Below are positions 41,588-49,845 of a DNA stretch of 64,000 nt, in pieces (within the stretch, counting starts at the first letter, position 1; each line of letters begins with the position of its first letter). Location of the stretch: NCBI GenBank assembly GCA_036655755.1, contig JAVVPN010000004.1, positions 7,053-71,052 of the forward strand. The letters are read 5' to 3'. Source of the stretch: JAUNSR01 sp036655755. Lineage in GTDB: Bacteria > Bacteroidota > Bacteroidia > Bacteroidales > JAUNSR01. Below the pieces are notes generated by a model. That model did not search any database and had not been told where the DNA came from. It saw only the letters and a program-made list of their open reading frames with translations. Both the position numbers and the translations under genes were made by a program.

Positions 41588-42517
41588 ATGAAACAATTCA
41601 AAGGCCTGTTTTTCGCAATCATTTCATCTGCTACTTTTGGGATGATACCTTTATTCGCGTTGCCTGCTCTTAAGGCGGGGGTAAATCTCGAATCAGTATT
41701 ATTTTATCGTTTTGCCATCTCGGCTGTGGCTATTGGTATGCTCCTTGCACTACGGGGGACCTCGTTTCATATCACATTGAAAGAGGGTGTAACTTTGTTC
41801 GGATTAGGTGTTTTGTATGCCTTGACGGCTCTTTTTCTTACCGGCTCTTATTTGTATGTACCCAGCGGGATAGCTACCACCCTTCATTTTTTATATCCGG
41901 TAGTAGTAACCATGATTATGATTTTATTTTTCAGACATAAGGTTTCACGGCCATTACTCTTTGCGGCATTACTAGCTATAAGTGGAGTGTATCTGCTTTG
42001 CAGTACCCAAAGCGGAGGTTCTATCAGTTTGCGGGGTATCGGGATGGTGTTGATTACGGTAATAACATATGCTTTGTATATTGTGGGGATAAACAAATCA
42101 TGTGTGCGCGAAATGGATGGATTAAAAATGACGTTTTTTGTGCTGTTGTCTTCTACCATGGTTTTTGTCGCGAACTTATTTATACATGGAAGCGGATTGT
42201 CGGCGATTCCGGATATCCCGACCGGTATTAATCTATTTATGTTAGCCCTGATACCTACCCTCGTATCCGATCTGACTCTTATCCTGGCTATTCAGCAAAT
42301 CGGGTCAACCACTACGGCTATTCTCGGCTGTATGGAACCGCTGACCGCCGTTCTGTTGGGTATTTTATTTCTAAATGAATCATTCGGCGTGTTTCAGCTG
42401 GCAGGGGTATTGATTATCCTTCTTGCCGTTTTTATTGTTATAATAGACAGCAACCAAGATCAGTTTGCCGGAAAAAGCAAATGGATTACTTTTTTATTCG
42501 CACGCAATCGTGCCTGA
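41588..42517 (+). CDS. EamA-family (DMT superfamily) transporter
   Basis: A 309-residue inner-membrane exporter with about ten helices in two EamA repeats (first from FFAIISSATFGMIPLFALP, second from GIGMVLITVITYALYIVGIN). The second repeat ends in the typical GCMEPLTAVLLGILFLNESF. Substrates of this family are metabolites such as amino acids. Its place after a Crp/Fnr regulator and before a GNAT enzyme suggests a stress or efflux module, but the substrate cannot be named. Confidence 0.9.
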   Translation: MKQFKGLFFAIISSATFGMIPLFALPALKAGVNLESVLFYRFAISAVAIGMLLALRGTSFHITLKEGVTLFGLGVLYALTALFLTGSYLYVPSGIATTLHFLYPVVVTMIMILFFRHKVSRPLLFAALLAISGVYLLCSTQSGGSISLRGIGMVLITVITYALYIVGINKSCVREMDGLKMTFFVLLSSTMVFVANLFIHGSGLSAIPDIPTGINLFMLALIPTLVSDLTLILAIQQIGSTTTAILGCMEPLTAVLLGILFLNESFGVFQLAGVLIILLAVFIVIIDSNQDQFAGKSKWITFLFARNRA

Positions 42518-42555
42518 TATCATAAACAGAACAGAAAACTTAATAGATTAAGAAT

Positions 42556-43089
42556 ATGATTGAAATAAGAAGAATTACACAGTCAGACGATCAGACTCTG
42601 ACCCCTTTGATTGCGCTATACGAGGCATCTTTCCCGGAAGAGGAGCGCAGAGAACTTTCGCAATTGAAAAAATTAATCGATTCGGCAGGGCAAATGTTCC
42701 TCAACGCGGTGTTTTTTGAAGATCAAATTGCGGGATTATTTATTTACTGGAAAATGGACGGGTTTTATTATCTCGAACATCTTGCAGTACAGCCTGAACT
42801 GCGCAATCAAAAACTTGGCGCACGTATTCTGGCATGGGCCGACCAAAATCTGCAAGGACTGCGTCTGCTCGAAGTAGAGCCGGATACAACCGAGATGGCC
42901 GCGCGCAGAATCGGTTATTATAAGCGCAACGGGTATGATATACTCACCAAAGATTATGTGCAACCCTCTTATCGCACGGACGAAGATGCCTGCGAATTGT
43001 GGATTATGGGAAATACAGACTCGGCCGATTTAGACAATTATATTTGTCAAATAAAAGAACATGCGTATCGAAGACCACAGTGCTTGTAA
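42556..43089 (+). CDS. GNAT-family N-acetyltransferase
   Basis: A 177-residue acetyl-CoA-dependent transferase. The GNAT core is visible as YYLEHLAVQPELRNQKLGAR (acetyl-CoA pyrophosphate loop region) followed by ILAWADQNLQGLRLLEVEPD and RIGYYKRNGY. The N-terminal LIALYEASFPEEERREL motif is common in small-molecule acetyltransferases. The acceptor is unknown. It follows the EamA gene by 38 bp and ends before a strong terminator, so the two are probably one transcript. Confidence 0.88.
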   Translation: MIEIRRITQSDDQTLTPLIALYEASFPEEERRELSQLKKLIDSAGQMFLNAVFFEDQIAGLFIYWKMDGFYYLEHLAVQPELRNQKLGARILAWADQNLQGLRLLEVEPDTTEMAARRIGYYKRNGYDILTKDYVQPSYRTDEDACELWIMGNTDSADLDNYICQIKEHAYRRPQCL

Positions 43090-43124
43090 ATAGTTTGGTG
43101 GGGGATGCTTTTAGATCATTTACC

Positions 43125-43160
43125 AAAGCCCAATCCGTTTTCGGATTGGGCTTTTTCTTT
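43125..43160 (+). terminator. Intrinsic terminator after the GNAT gene
   Basis: AAAGCCCAATCCG (43125-43137) pairs with CGGATTGGGCTTT (43142-43154), followed by a long T-rich tract. Confidence 0.9.
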
Positions 43161-43341
43161 TTTTTCTAAAAAAAGTCACGATATGAATGAGTAATAAGGA
43201 GTAGATAGTTGTTACATAATAAGAATAATAATTAATTAAATAAAAATGAGTAATTCTTATGATATTTGAATTTTTATAAATAGTTTTAAATAACTAATCC
43301 GCTAAAAGCGATTACAGTAACCCTTAATTACTTTATTTATT

Positions 43342-46341
43342 ATGAAAAACAAACATTGGTTTATGACCTTATTCCTTATCGGAATGAATGTCTGTCTGGT
43401 ATTTGGCCAATCCCGCACAATAACAGGGATTGTAACAGATACAGATAATCAAACACCCCTAACGGGTGCAAGTGTTGTGCGCCAGGGATCGTCTACCGGG
43501 ACGATTACAGATGTGGATGGAAAATACTCCATTCAGGTAACCTCTCCTTCGGATGTTCTGGTTTTTTCTTTTGTGGGGATGCAGCCTGTAAAGGTGACTG
43601 TTGGGGATAAAAGTGTTATTAATGTAAATATGGTAGGCGACGCTCAGCTTATCAACGAAGTCGTGGTAACGGCAATGGGTATTGAGCGAAAATCGGAGTC
43701 GCTGACCTATGCAAGCCAGAATATGGCCGGGTCTACCATTACTCGCGCCAAAGATCCGAATATGATCAATGCGTTACAGGGTAAAACTTCCGGTTTGATT
43801 ATCACTCCGAATGCCAGTGGGGCCGGAGGATCGTCAAAAGTGTTGTTGCGTGGTAACAAGTCGGCACAGGGAAATAACCAGCCTTTGGTAGTGATTGACG
43901 GGGTTCCGATGTCGAATCCGGCAACAACCCAGTTATCCGGCGAGTTTTATGGTCGTGACGGAGGCTCTGCCTTAGCCAACCTGAATCCGGAAGATATTGC
44001 CAGCATCAACGTACTGAAAGGGGCTTCGGCTGCCGCTCTTTATGGAAGCATGGCTGCCAACGGGGTATTGATGATTACAACAAAAAAAGGGCGAGAAGGC
44101 TCAGCTCGCGTTGATTTTTCATCAAGCGTTCAGTTGGAAACGTTATTGGCCGCTCCGAAATTGCAGGATCAATACGGCGCGATTGTAACGGGCGATCAAC
44201 TAAGTGCAAAGAGCTGGGGCGATAAGCTGACAGAAAAATCAACCGGTGCCGACCGCATGTCGGAATTTTTCCGCACCGGATCTACTTATATCAACTCGGT
44301 TGCCGTTAACGGTGGTACTGAGAAAATCAAATCCTACCTCTCTTATGCCAATACTACGGCATTGGGTATCACTCCTACCAATGATTTCTACCGCCATAAC
44401 ATGAATCTTCGCGAAACATTCAATCTGTTTGACAATAAACTGCAGATCGATGGTAACCTGAATTATATCGTTCAGAAAGGAATAAATCGTCCGCACGGAG
44501 GGGTTTACTTTAATCCATTGTGCGGTATGTACACTTTCCCGGCCAACGGCGATTTTAAATACTATAAAAAGAATTATGAAGTGTTTGATCCTGCTCAGAA
44601 TATGATGGTTCAGAACTGGTATACGCCACTTGACGACTTTACGCAGAATCCTTACTGGGTATTAAACCGCAATAAGAGCATTGAGCGCAGAAACCGTATG
44701 ATGGCTTCGGGTTCGGTAAGATGGAATATCACGGATTATCTGAATGTATTGGGCCGTTTGAGCTATGATAAAACGGTGGATAATTTTGAGCACCGCTTCT
44801 ATGCTTCGACTACACAAACATTGGTTCCTGCCAATGGCCGTTTCTGGAAAGAAGATTTTGATACTCGTCAATTTTATGGCGACTTCCTGGTTAACTTTGA
44901 CAAAACGGTTGGCGATTTTGCATTGAGCGCCAGTGTCGGTACCAGCTTTATGAGCTTTAATGCTTATACTCTGAGAATAGACAGTGATAAACTTGGTTTG
45001 GTAATTCCAAACTATTTCGTGCCTGAAAACATCAATGGAAATGGCATCCAACGTATGGAAAATCCGCGTAAACGTCTGAATTCAGTATTTGGAACTGCTC
45101 AGATTGGTTTCCGTGAGATGTTATATTTGGATGTAACCGGCCGTAACGACTGGTCATCGACACTTGCTTATACGCATAATGAGTCTTATTTCTATCCATC
45201 GGTAGGTTTATCGGCTTTAGTAAACCGTATGATTACGATGCCAACAGCGATCAATCAGTTGAAACTTCGAGGTTCTTATAGTGTGGTAGGTAATGACATG
45301 CCTGCTTACATTACTTATCCGAAAGACGGATTCAACCTGGGACAGCTCGAAACAAACAATAAAGCGCCATTTACGGAAATGAAACCGGAAAAGATGCATT
45401 CAATGGAATTCGGTTTTGACCTGGCATTGTTTGATAACAGCATCAATATCGACTTTACTTATTATAAAACAAACAATAAGAATCAGTATTTCCAGATCAG
45501 CGCTCCGATGGCGAGCGGTTACGAGCAGTTGTACATCAATACCGGTAACATTCAGAACTCGGGTATCGAATCGACTATCAGCTATACAAAATCATTTAAT
45601 GAAGACTGGAGCTGGAAAACCGATTTCAATATGGCTTACAATGATAATAAGATCAAAGAGCTTGATCCACGTCTGGGTAATTACGTAACGATTGGCGAGG
45701 GCGCCGGTTTCCGCTTTATTTTGAAAGAGGGTGGATCGTATGGTGACATCTATACACGCGTATTAGAAAGAGAAAACGGTGTAATCAAGGTTGATGCCAA
45801 CGGACGTCCGATCGTATCAAGTGATTATGAATATGTAGGTAATGTGAACTCGAAATGGCAACTTGGCTGGGGTAATACGATCAATTATAAAGATTGGAAC
45901 TTGTACTTCCTGATTGATGGCCGTATCGGCGGTAAAACAGTTGGTATGACACAGAGTTACCTGGATAGCTGGGGTGTAACCGAATCAACTGCAAAAGCCC
46001 GTAACAAAGGCGGAGTAGATCGTGGTAATGGCGAATTGATTGATGCTCAGGTTTATTATGAAGCTGTTGCCGGTAAAGACAAAGCAGGTAGCGAATATAC
46101 GTATGACGCAACCAACTTCCGTTTACGCGAATTGTCAATCGGATATACATTCCGTAACTTGTTGGGTGAATCGAAAGATCTTGGTATCTCATTTATCGGT
46201 CGCAACTTGTTCTTCTTCCACAAAGACTCACCAAACGATCCGGATCTTTCGATCTCTACAAACAACGGATGGCAGGGATTTGACATTTTCGGACTTCCGG
46301 CTACACGCAGTTTCGGTTTAAGTTTAAGAGCAACCTTCTAA
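43342..46341 (+). CDS. SusC/RagA-family TonB-linked outer membrane receptor
   Basis: A 999-residue outer-membrane active transporter that works with the SusD-like lipoprotein downstream. A signal peptide (1-23, MKNKHWFMTLFLIGMNVCLV) precedes a carboxypeptidase-regulatory-like domain (about 24-105, RTITGIVTDTDNQTPLTGAS). The plug (about 110-250, VVVTAMGIERK; IDGVPMSNP; GASAAALYGSMAANGVLMIT) and the barrel follow, ending in an aromatic C terminus (RSFGLSLRATF). It is 11 bp from the SusD-like gene. No ECF-sigma/anti-sigma pair or TAnnTTTG box was found upstream. The following M81 and M3 peptidases hint at a peptide rather than glycan substrate. Confidence 0.95.
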   Translation: MKNKHWFMTLFLIGMNVCLVFGQSRTITGIVTDTDNQTPLTGASVVRQGSSTGTITDVDGKYSIQVTSPSDVLVFSFVGMQPVKVTVGDKSVINVNMVGDAQLINEVVVTAMGIERKSESLTYASQNMAGSTITRAKDPNMINALQGKTSGLIITPNASGAGGSSKVLLRGNKSAQGNNQPLVVIDGVPMSNPATTQLSGEFYGRDGGSALANLNPEDIASINVLKGASAAALYGSMAANGVLMITTKKGREGSARVDFSSSVQLETLLAAPKLQDQYGAIVTGDQLSAKSWGDKLTEKSTGADRMSEFFRTGSTYINSVAVNGGTEKIKSYLSYANTTALGITPTNDFYRHNMNLRETFNLFDNKLQIDGNLNYIVQKGINRPHGGVYFNPLCGMYTFPANGDFKYYKKNYEVFDPAQNMMVQNWYTPLDDFTQNPYWVLNRNKSIERRNRMMASGSVRWNITDYLNVLGRLSYDKTVDNFEHRFYASTTQTLVPANGRFWKEDFDTRQFYGDFLVNFDKTVGDFALSASVGTSFMSFNAYTLRIDSDKLGLVIPNYFVPENINGNGIQRMENPRKRLNSVFGTAQIGFREMLYLDVTGRNDWSSTLAYTHNESYFYPSVGLSALVNRMITMPTAINQLKLRGSYSVVGNDMPAYITYPKDGFNLGQLETNNKAPFTEMKPEKMHSMEFGFDLALFDNSINIDFTYYKTNNKNQYFQISAPMASGYEQLYINTGNIQNSGIESTISYTKSFNEDWSWKTDFNMAYNDNKIKELDPRLGNYVTIGEGAGFRFILKEGGSYGDIYTRVLERENGVIKVDANGRPIVSSDYEYVGNVNSKWQLGWGNTINYKDWNLYFLIDGRIGGKTVGMTQSYLDSWGVTESTAKARNKGGVDRGNGELIDAQVYYEAVAGKDKAGSEYTYDATNFRLRELSIGYTFRNLLGESKDLGISFIGRNLFFFHKDSPNDPDLSISTNNGWQGFDIFGLPATRSFGLSLRATF

Positions 46342-46352
46342 TTTGATTGATC

Positions 46353-48029
46353 ATGAAAAAAACTATTAATATTTCGGTAAGAAAAATGGTTCCGCTCTTT
46401 CTGGCGGGAGCCTTTGTTGGTTCGGTCGGATGCACATCCGATTTTGAGAGCATCAATAATAATCCGAATGGATTGGATGCAAATCAAATTCCTGTAGAAT
46501 CGCGGTTTGCAATGCCGATGCAATCAATCTATCTGAATTATCAGAATCGCGATTATGAATATCAGCTTCAGCAGAATCTGAATGCCGACTTGTATTCGGG
46601 TTATCTGGCTAATCCGACTCCGTTTGGCGGAAACAATAACAACTCTACTTATTCATTGAATGATGGATGGAATAACGTTCCGTTTAAAGCCGGGCTATTG
46701 TATGTTATGAAGCCTGTTGCCCAGATTATCGAATCGGCCGGCGAGATGGGTTATTCCGATTATATCGCTTTGGCTAAGATCATTCGGGTGGCAGCTATTC
46801 ACAGGGTATCGGATATTTATGGGCCGGTACCTTACAGTAAAGCGATGCAGGGAGGACAAAGCGTACCTTACGATTCGCAGGAGTCGCTTTATAATCAATT
46901 TTTTAATGAGTTGGAAGAGGCTGCCAATAGCCTGACTACTTTTGTGGATACCGATCCGGCGGCAGCTAATGCACGTATCAAATCGTTCGATCAGATGTGT
47001 GAAGGCGATTACGTACGCTGGATTCGTTTTGCCAATACTTTGCGTTTGCGCCTGGCTATGCGTATTGTAAAAGTAAATCCGACCAAAGCTAAAGAGGAGG
47101 CCGAAGCTGCTATCGCTCAGAAATATGGTGTACTTACAAGTGCAGATAAAAATATCGAAGTGAAGAGCGATATTCTTACCAATCCGTTGCAGGTAATTTG
47201 TTTTGCATATAACGATTGCCGTGTAGGAGCTTCTTATGAGTCAATTCTGAAAGGTTATGCCGATCCGCGTTTGGAAAAAACAATGTTGCCGATCGGGTGG
47301 ATGAAAAAAGATGGAGAGCCAAGAGATATTTTGGATAAGGAAGGAAAACCACTCGGATATATCGGTAAATACGTGGGAATCCGTCAGGGTGCAATTCTGC
47401 CGGATAAGAGCAATTATGAAATGTACTCGAATATCAACATGTCTGCAACTGATAAATCGACCATGAGCTATCCATTGCCAATTATGAAGGTTGCTGAAGC
47501 TTATTTTCTACGTGCAGAAGGTGCGTTGCGAGGCTGGAACGTTGGTGGCTCGGCTCAGGAGTTGTATGAAGAAGGAATCCGTGTCTCTTTTAACGAACAT
47601 GATATTTCGTCAAGCGCGTACGATACTTATATTGCAGACGATACACGGATGGCCGCCGATTATGTGGATCCGTTTAATACCGGAAACAATATTAAAGGAG
47701 TTAACAAGGTAACTGTTAAATGGGATAATGGTGCTGATAATGAAGTGAAACTTCAGAAAATCATTACTCAGAAATGGATTGCCATGTTCCCCGAAGGTCA
47801 GGAAGCATGGAGTGAATTCCGTCGTACCGGCTATCCGAAGTTGTTCCCGGTTGTAGAGAACAGAAGTGGAGGAGCTATTCCGAATGGCGAATTCATTAAA
47901 CGTTTGCCTTTCACACTGGATGAACGTAATACGAACCTGCCTGCAGTTGAAGAGGCTCGACAGTTGTTGAACGGTCCGGATAATGCCGGAACACGTTTGT
48001 GGTGGGATGTAAATAAAGCAAATTTTTAA
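46353..48029 (+). CDS. SusD/RagB-family (SusD-like_2) outer membrane lipoprotein
   Basis: A 558-residue surface lipoprotein that caps the SusC channel and binds substrate. The ATG at 46353 is used; an in-frame TTG two codons earlier is less likely. The signal peptide ends in a lipobox-like AFVGSVGC with Cys near residue 27, then TSDFESINNNPNGLD, the typical opening of the SusD-like_2 branch. Other branch features are AKIIRVAAIHRVSDIYGPVP, LPIMKVAEAYFLRAEGAL and the C-terminal QEAWSEFRRTGYPKLFPV. It pairs with the upstream SusC and is followed by a terminator. Confidence 0.95.
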   Translation: MKKTINISVRKMVPLFLAGAFVGSVGCTSDFESINNNPNGLDANQIPVESRFAMPMQSIYLNYQNRDYEYQLQQNLNADLYSGYLANPTPFGGNNNNSTYSLNDGWNNVPFKAGLLYVMKPVAQIIESAGEMGYSDYIALAKIIRVAAIHRVSDIYGPVPYSKAMQGGQSVPYDSQESLYNQFFNELEEAANSLTTFVDTDPAAANARIKSFDQMCEGDYVRWIRFANTLRLRLAMRIVKVNPTKAKEEAEAAIAQKYGVLTSADKNIEVKSDILTNPLQVICFAYNDCRVGASYESILKGYADPRLEKTMLPIGWMKKDGEPRDILDKEGKPLGYIGKYVGIRQGAILPDKSNYEMYSNINMSATDKSTMSYPLPIMKVAEAYFLRAEGALRGWNVGGSAQELYEEGIRVSFNEHDISSSAYDTYIADDTRMAADYVDPFNTGNNIKGVNKVTVKWDNGADNEVKLQKIITQKWIAMFPEGQEAWSEFRRTGYPKLFPVVENRSGGAIPNGEFIKRLPFTLDERNTNLPAVEEARQLLNGPDNAGTRLWWDVNKANF

Positions 48030-48050
48030 GAAGATAAATCAAGATGAATT

Positions 48051-48084
48051 AAAGGTCCGGTAATAAAACCGGACCTTTTTTTAA
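48051..48084 (+). terminator. Intrinsic terminator after the SusC/SusD pair
   Basis: AAAGGTCCGGT (48051-48061) pairs with ACCGGACCTTT (48068-48078), followed by a T run. It separates the pair from the M81 gene. Confidence 0.9.
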
Positions 48085-48138
48085 TTAAAATATTGCCAGA
48101 AAGGGATAAGGGTATATATAACATTTAAAATTATATGT

Positions 48139-48146
48139 TAAGTTTG
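48139..48146 (+). promoter_or_regulatory. Candidate -7 element (TAAGTTTG) for the M81 gene
   Basis: TAAGTTTG fits TAnnTTTG and lies 57 bp upstream of the ATG at 48203, after the SusCD terminator. Confidence 0.4.
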
Positions 48147-48202
48147 TAAGCGAATCCAAGGAAAACATGTCTGAATAACACTATATCTTTAAATATCACT
48201 TT

Positions 48203-49759
48203 ATGAAAAAAATTCATCACTTATTTTGTTTTTGCACCCTATTGCTTCTGGGGGCCTTCTCTGTGAAGGCGGACAATACCACGAAAAAACCGAGGATCGG
48301 TATCGTGGGCATGGCAATCGAATGCAGTACCTTCTCGCCGGCTCAAACAGCCGAATCTGCATTTCGTGTAAAGAAAGAAGAATCTGTTTTTGATTTATAT
48401 CCGTTTTTGAAAGAGGGGTCCGAATTGCGAAATAAAGCGATTTGGCTTCCGGCAATGGTGTCTCGTGCTACCCCGGGAGGTATCGTTACACGCGAGGCGT
48501 ATGAATCGTTGATTTCGCAAAGCCTTGAACTGGTTAAAAAGAATATGCCTTACGATGCGATCTATCTTGATATCCATGGAGCTATGAGCGTAGTGGGGAT
48601 GGATGATCCCGAAGGCGATTTTATTATCCGTCTGCGTGAAGTGGTGGGTGGCAAACCTGTTATCTCTACTTCGATGGACCCACACGGTTGTGTAAGTCAT
48701 CGTTTGGCTCAGAATACCGATTTGATCACCTGTTTCCGTATGGCGCCACACGAAGATTCGCAAATTTCACGTCAGCGTGCGGTTGAGAATCTGGTAGAGC
48801 GTATTGAAAGCGGTAAAGGCAAACCGAAATACAAAGCGTGGGTGTATGTTCCGATTTTGTTACCGGGCGAAAAAACCAGTACGCGTATTGATCCGGGTAA
48901 ATCGCTTTATGCGAAAGTTCCTGTACTGACAGACGCTAAAAAAGGTGTTGTAGATGGTGGTATCTGGATTTCGTATGCATGGGCGGACGAGCCGCGTAAC
49001 CATGGTACAGTCATGGTAGTTGGCGACGATAAAAAAGAGGTGGCACAATCGGCTGCCGAACTGGCAAAAAGTTTCTGGAATGTAAGAGATCAGTTTGAAT
49101 TCGTAGCTCCTACGGCTAGCCTTGATGAATGTCTTGCGGCTGGTTTTGCAAGTACTAAAAAGCCATATTTTATAAGTGATATGGGTGATAACCCTACCGC
49201 GGGGGGAGCTGGTGATGTAACCTGGACGCTTCATGAATTATTTAAACGTGAAGAGTTGAAGAAGGCAGGCGGACCAAACTTTATTTATGCGTCTATTCCG
49301 GGGCCGGAATTGGTCGAAGCTGCTATCAAAGCAGGAAAAGGAAATGAAGTGTCGGGATTTGCCGGCGCAAAAGAAGATGCTCGCTATTCGGGTCCGATTC
49401 AGATTTCCGGTATTGTTGAGGCGATCCGTATTTCAGATACTAATAAAGAGGTGGTGATTCGCAGTGGTTCGATGCACATTATCGTTACTGAAAAACGAAA
49501 AGGATATCATTATGAACGTGATTTCGTGAATTTAGGATTGAATCCGCGTACGGCTGATATCGTAATGGTGAAACTGGGTTATCTGACGGAAGAGTTATAC
49601 GAAATTCAGGCTGACTGGATGATGGCGCTGACAAAAGGTGGCGTAGATCAGGATTTGCTGAATTTGCCATACAAACGTATCCATCGCCCGATGTATCCGC
49701 TTGATCCGGATATGAAAACACCGAAACTGAAAGTAGAGTTTATTCCACAATCGAAATAA
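48203..49759 (+). CDS. Exported M81-family (MlrC-like) metallopeptidase
   Basis: A 518-residue protein of the M81/MlrC family, named for microcystin-degrading MlrC, which cleaves small linear peptides. A signal peptide (1-24, MKKIHHLFCFCTLLLLGAFS) shows it is periplasmic or surface-exposed. The N-terminal domain has GIVGMAIECSTFSPAQT, then AIYLDIHGAMSVVG and STSMDPHGCVS, with Asp/His positions suited to metal binding. FRMAPHEDSQISRQRAVENL and the MlrC C-terminal domain with DMGDNPTAGGAGDVTWTLHE follow. It has its own promoter and ends at a bidirectional terminator. The true substrate is unknown. Confidence 0.88.
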   Translation: MKKIHHLFCFCTLLLLGAFSVKADNTTKKPRIGIVGMAIECSTFSPAQTAESAFRVKKEESVFDLYPFLKEGSELRNKAIWLPAMVSRATPGGIVTREAYESLISQSLELVKKNMPYDAIYLDIHGAMSVVGMDDPEGDFIIRLREVVGGKPVISTSMDPHGCVSHRLAQNTDLITCFRMAPHEDSQISRQRAVENLVERIESGKGKPKYKAWVYVPILLPGEKTSTRIDPGKSLYAKVPVLTDAKKGVVDGGIWISYAWADEPRNHGTVMVVGDDKKEVAQSAAELAKSFWNVRDQFEFVAPTASLDECLAAGFASTKKPYFISDMGDNPTAGGAGDVTWTLHELFKREELKKAGGPNFIYASIPGPELVEAAIKAGKGNEVSGFAGAKEDARYSGPIQISGIVEAIRISDTNKEVVIRSGSMHIIVTEKRKGYHYERDFVNLGLNPRTADIVMVKLGYLTEELYEIQADWMMALTKGGVDQDLLNLPYKRIHRPMYPLDPDMKTPKLKVEFIPQSK

Positions 49760-49780
49760 TTGGTTTAGATAATATAAGAA

Positions 49781-49822
49781 AATGCCCCGAAGTCATTTCA
49801 AATTGACTTCGGGGCATTTTTA
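49781..49822. terminator. Bidirectional terminator between the M81 and M3 peptidase genes
   Basis: AATGCCCCGAAGTCA (49781-49795) pairs perfectly with TGACTTCGGGGCATT (49804-49818), with T runs on both sides. Confidence 0.92.
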
Positions 49823-49845
49823 TTGCGTTATGTTTAAGATATCTC